Below are positions 60,430 through 64,000 of a DNA stretch of 64,000 nucleotides, piece after piece. The stretch spans positions 1,540,001-1,604,000 of the forward strand of contig CALZFC010000356.1 in the NCBI GenBank assembly GCA_945643635.1, in the 5' to 3' direction. This DNA comes from Allodiplogaster sudhausi. Taxonomy: Eukaryota; Nematoda; Chromadorea; Rhabditida; Diplogasteridae. Position 1 is the first letter of the stretch, and the number at the start of each line of letters is the position of its first letter. The notes beneath the pieces were generated by a model. It did not search any database. It saw nothing but the letters and a program-made list of their open reading frames with translations, and was not told where the DNA came from. The position numbers were made by a program, and so were the translations under genes.

Positions 60430-63400
60430 AGGGCAATGGTGAGAGGAAGCACTGCGCAGGAACCCAAGGCGAGTTTCACACCTCAACTCCTCCTCCCGCC
60501 TCAGTCTCCACCTCAAGGCAAACTTGCAAGCCATGGATATTGGGCCAGCTAGAAACAAGCAGCGCTGAGGTATGAGAGGAGAAGTGAAAGTGCTTGGAGA
60601 ACGCGTGATAGCATGATAATAGAGGAGATCAGAGACCGGCCTTGACGAAAGAAGCAGAGCTGGTGTGCCATTTTGGCCCCCCACCCCCCGGGGGAACTTC
60701 CTAGGGCAATATATTCCATGTGTTTCGATCTTGTGCCCACGTTTTCCTTGTCTCCAACACGGAGAGAAAGGCTCTTTGTACTCTTCTTCACCTTTGGGTA
60801 CGCTGGATTAATTGCCTGAGGCGATGGATGATTGAGGCGATTGAAAGGCGAAAGAGAGAAGACTTTCGTGATAAGTCGGTTACGACACTCTTATTTTTTT
60901 TGCCTAGTTCGCATTTTTTTTATTATTTCTTTGTTATTACATAATGTTTGCCAAGTTCTGTTGTCGCTCTACAAATCTGGCCAGATGCACACGTTGCGTA
61001 GTCAAAAGCAAGGAGTGCCATCGGCTGGGAAGAAGAGGCGGGCGTTCTCTGACCATCCGCCCAATTAACACCCCCATTTTCACCAAGTAATAAGAGATAA
61101 CAGACGTCAGAGAAAAAAGAGATAATGAGAGAACTTTCGAGAGGTTAGATTCACTTACGTTTCAAAATTAAAATTTTGTACCGATCTTTACATAAACACT
61201 CATCCAGCTGGTAATTTTGCATTGTTTGAAACTTAATTTTATAAGAAACGGTTTATTTTCTTTCGTCGGATACTCCTTTTAAGATAAGTCACCATTGCAG
61301 ATAAAGCGGAGAAGGAATGGGAACTACTCAATGAGAATGGCAAGAACTGACAAAATCACATCCACTCCAACCGAAATCGGGCACCTCGTGATTCGTGAGA
61401 GAAAAGGTTAGCTAACTTTGACCTTTCCAGCTGTAACTCCCCCCCCACCCGCTTTCTCTCGCTCGCTTTTCATTCCTTGATTGCCAGCAAGTTTGACCTA
61501 TCTCTCGAATAGTCCCGTCTTATTCACCTGCTCGTTTGTATGATTACGTCAATTGAACTGCAAATGACCCCGACAAAACATCTCCTAAACTCGCCGTTGC
61601 GGACAATTCGCCCTCCCGAGGAGTGGAAAACTTCCCCCCCCCACCCGCTAAGCGGTCGCCTGTCAAATACATACATAGTCGTATACTCAAAACGAAGTCG
61701 TTTGTGGAAAGAAAAACTTAAAATATATCTATATATAATAGCTTGCGATTAATCCAAACATCCGATTCGTATTACATCTTTAAAAAAATACGATTTACTA
61801 CTTCAAAATGAATTCAATCGTCTTTCAAACAACGGCTTATTTTCGTCTTACTCATGTGGCAAGAGACAGAACGAGGGGGCGAGCAAAGGTGACGGCTGAT
61901 ATCGCTGCATCCAAACGCAAAGCATCATTTTTTCTTGGCCCCTCGAGCAAACCGCTTTGGGTTATGAACTTCATTTTCTCTCTCGATATTACACCCGTTA
62001 TTTCGTGTCGCTGACACGGAGAGAAAAACCTCTTGCACTATGCTTCTCCTCCTGGCCGCACGGGAGGAACCGCCTGAAGCAATGAAAACTTACGCAAGGA
62101 TAAAAAGGAGAAAGCTTCCCGGGCAATACTTTCATGATCAGTCGGTTTTAATGTTTTTTCTTTGTCTATTTCTTGAAGAATATTCTGTTGACTGTCGACG
62201 AATCTATCCATTACCTAAATGTGATAGACTATGGAGAAAAAGTTAATATATGGATGTCATTCAAAATACTTTTTAATATAAATAATAGTCACAAAACCTT
62301 CACATACTCATGTTGATGCTTGAATCATTGCCCTTTCCCTTTCCGTAGATTTTTTATCGCAAGGATTAAGCGATTTTATCAGACAAAAGGGAAGGTGAAT
62401 TGGAACAACTCAAGGACAAGTTATTAGCACCCGCAAAATCGCAACCTTCCAACCTAACATGAGCCGTAAACCTCGTGATCCGTGACAGCGGTTAGCTCAC
62501 TTTCACTTTTCTTTCTTTAACTCTCTCACCTCTTCTCTCGCTTTTGGTTCCTTGCAAGGTCGGCTGATCGCTCGAATAGTCCTCACCCTTATCCAACAGC
62601 TTCTTGGTGTGATTACGTCAATTGAACTGCATTTAATCCCAACAAAAATTCACTTTAACAAGTAATAGAATTGCAAGCTATAAACGTACGCTAATGAAAG
62701 TTTATTGTGTCCAAATTCGTGTTCTCACTCACTGATCACTCTCGATCACTCTCTCACACCCTCTCCACAAAGAATTGTTTAAAAAAAAGTAGAGAGAGAT
62801 AAAAATTATCTCTCTTTCTCACTACTAATAAGAATAACAAATATCCTATAATAAAAAACAAGAAAAATTTCATCAGCACAGAAACGATGCATGAAGAAAG
62901 CACTGGGAGTGTTTCTTTGCTGTGTCCGAGGTCCTTCGCAATTAATACCTCACGTTAAATCCTGACGCTAACCGTGTGCAACTAAAACATACAAAATCGC
63001 ATGAAATTTTTTCAGTTAAATTTAAAATATAAAAATGCAAAAGGTACTGCGCCGTCTTCAACTTGATGCATCCAGGAGAGCATCTCTGTGCTGCAGACAG
63101 CAGCGAATCCTTGGGCCGGCACTCCTATCATGTTCGCCTTCAATAAATTAAGTTGAAAACATTTGATGATTATAGAGAAGTAGTCAATAAAATCTTAACT
63201 TAAGAAAGGTGTTGTTAAACGTACTTTTTGTGAGAAATGTATGCCCTCTCGCTTGCTAGCTTAAGGGCGCAATACGATTTAAAAAAAGAACGAATAAATA
63301 TCACATTACTGATTCTACGTTTATATACATATTTATCTCTATGATTAGGATGCAAATTGCGCAATTGGCAATGTATTTGTTTACTGTCGTAGAAGTAGCG

Positions 63401-63513
63401 GATATTGACGAAGTTGCTATTATCTTATTCGCCTAACTCTCCCTCTCTCTCTCTGTCTCACCCAGGGTTATCACTGCCCGTATTCCTTTCCAATACTTCT
63501 TCCTTATCCTCAG
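60430..63513. other. repeated upstream flank, no firm gene
   Basis: Contains two more copies of the CACGGAGAGA block (60755-60860, 62010-62090; a further one at 59800-59900 inside P3 intron 1) and two copies of a block with ATTACGTCAATTGAACTGCA (61380-61575, 62470-62645), the latter two about 1.08 kb apart. This region appears to be a local tandem duplication, of which 46.6-47.75 kb is a single-copy relative. Small frames here carry no recognisable domain. Confidence 0.55.
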
Positions 63514-63587
63514 TCCTCGATCCGAACAATGCCAGAACCAGCAAGAAGAGCGACAGAGGGAACGACGACAAGCTGGAGGAGATCTGA
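63514..63587 (+). CDS. possible last exon of an unknown plus-strand gene
   Basis: A strong pyrimidine tract and acceptor (TCTTCCTTATCCTCAG) precede a frame reading LDPNNARTSKKSDRGNDDKL then EEI and TGA at 63585-63587. Charged, low-hydrophobic tail. A second acceptor at 63466 is possible, adding about 15 residues. No upstream exon was identified with confidence, so this may be chance. Confidence 0.3.
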
Positions 63588-64000
63588 GAGTGCTTGTGCT
63601 GACCATGAGTATATGATATGCGGGACGAAGGGAAGTTCTAGAGTAGAACACAGTACCACAGTAGAAGGGGGGTTTATATAGGGACGAAAGATGTCGTACT
63701 CTGCGGACTTCGGTATGTACTCACAGGGGAATAGTGCAAAGAATATCATTCCTAATTTCCCTAGTGTCCCAAATCATGTATTTAAATAATATTGGTCCAA
63801 AGATCCGAATCGAATTTCGTATATGACCGAATTTTTTAACACGATTTTATTGTCCTTCAAACAATGGTTTATTCCCGTCTTATTCGTCTCGCAGTAGACA
63901 CAAACGCGGGGAGCGGGCAAGGTTACACGGCATACACGGCTGATCTCGCAGCGTCAACGCACAAAGCATCACCGTTTTTGGCCCCTCGAGCGACCTGTTT

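Overview
This window looks like nuclear DNA from a small-genome invertebrate, most likely a nematode. It has short introns with GT..AG ends, AT-rich intergenic DNA with many microsatellites, a local array of serpentine-type seven-transmembrane genes, and a vinculin C-terminus. No species is claimed. Almost everything is on the minus strand. Exons below were read by hand from splice sites, reading frame and comparison between local paralogues, so most boundaries are sequence-supported predictions, not transcript-confirmed.

Layout: (1) 1-1318 holds simple repeats and the last exon of a vinculin gene (+). (2) 2424-7899 (-) is a decayed SLC2-type sugar transporter; one of its introns consists of a 2.38-kb palindromic element. 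(3) 8.7-28.2 kb is a tandem array of four related seven-transmembrane (GPCR-like) genes (-). Two are nearly complete (9486-12234, 18879-22780) and two are broken (14746-17041, 25249-27510). The array looks like a two-gene block duplicated once, with a tRNA-Thr(UGU) pair at the head of each block. Each copy carries a 22-bp minisatellite built on GAATATTC in intron 1, and one copy has a 1.6-kb palindromic element in intron 4. (4) 28.6-60.4 kb is the most striking part: three tandem minus-strand genes (called P1, P2 and P3 here) for secreted cysteine-rich proteins of 1096, 830 and 837 aa. Each has one signal-peptide exon followed by 4, 3 or 3 copies of a six-exon module (exons A-B-C-D-E-F, about 265 aa, about 18 Cys). 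Exon lengths and intron phases are so regular that all 63 exons join into three uninterrupted frames. I do not recognise the module as a named domain. (5) Between P2 and P3 (46.5-52.1 kb) lie an inverted copy of a P-gene promoter plus signal exon, a mosaic pseudogene built from pieces of both the P genes and the GPCR genes, and several palindromic MITEs. (6) 60.4-64 kb is repeated upstream DNA and a possible last exon of an unknown plus-strand gene.

The P genes appear to have spread by tandem and inverted duplication of whole genes and of whole modules. P2 and P3 also share intron and flank sequence and are the closest pair; P1 has gained or kept an extra internal module. The palindromic elements sit mostly in introns, and in several cases at the same intron of paralogous genes.
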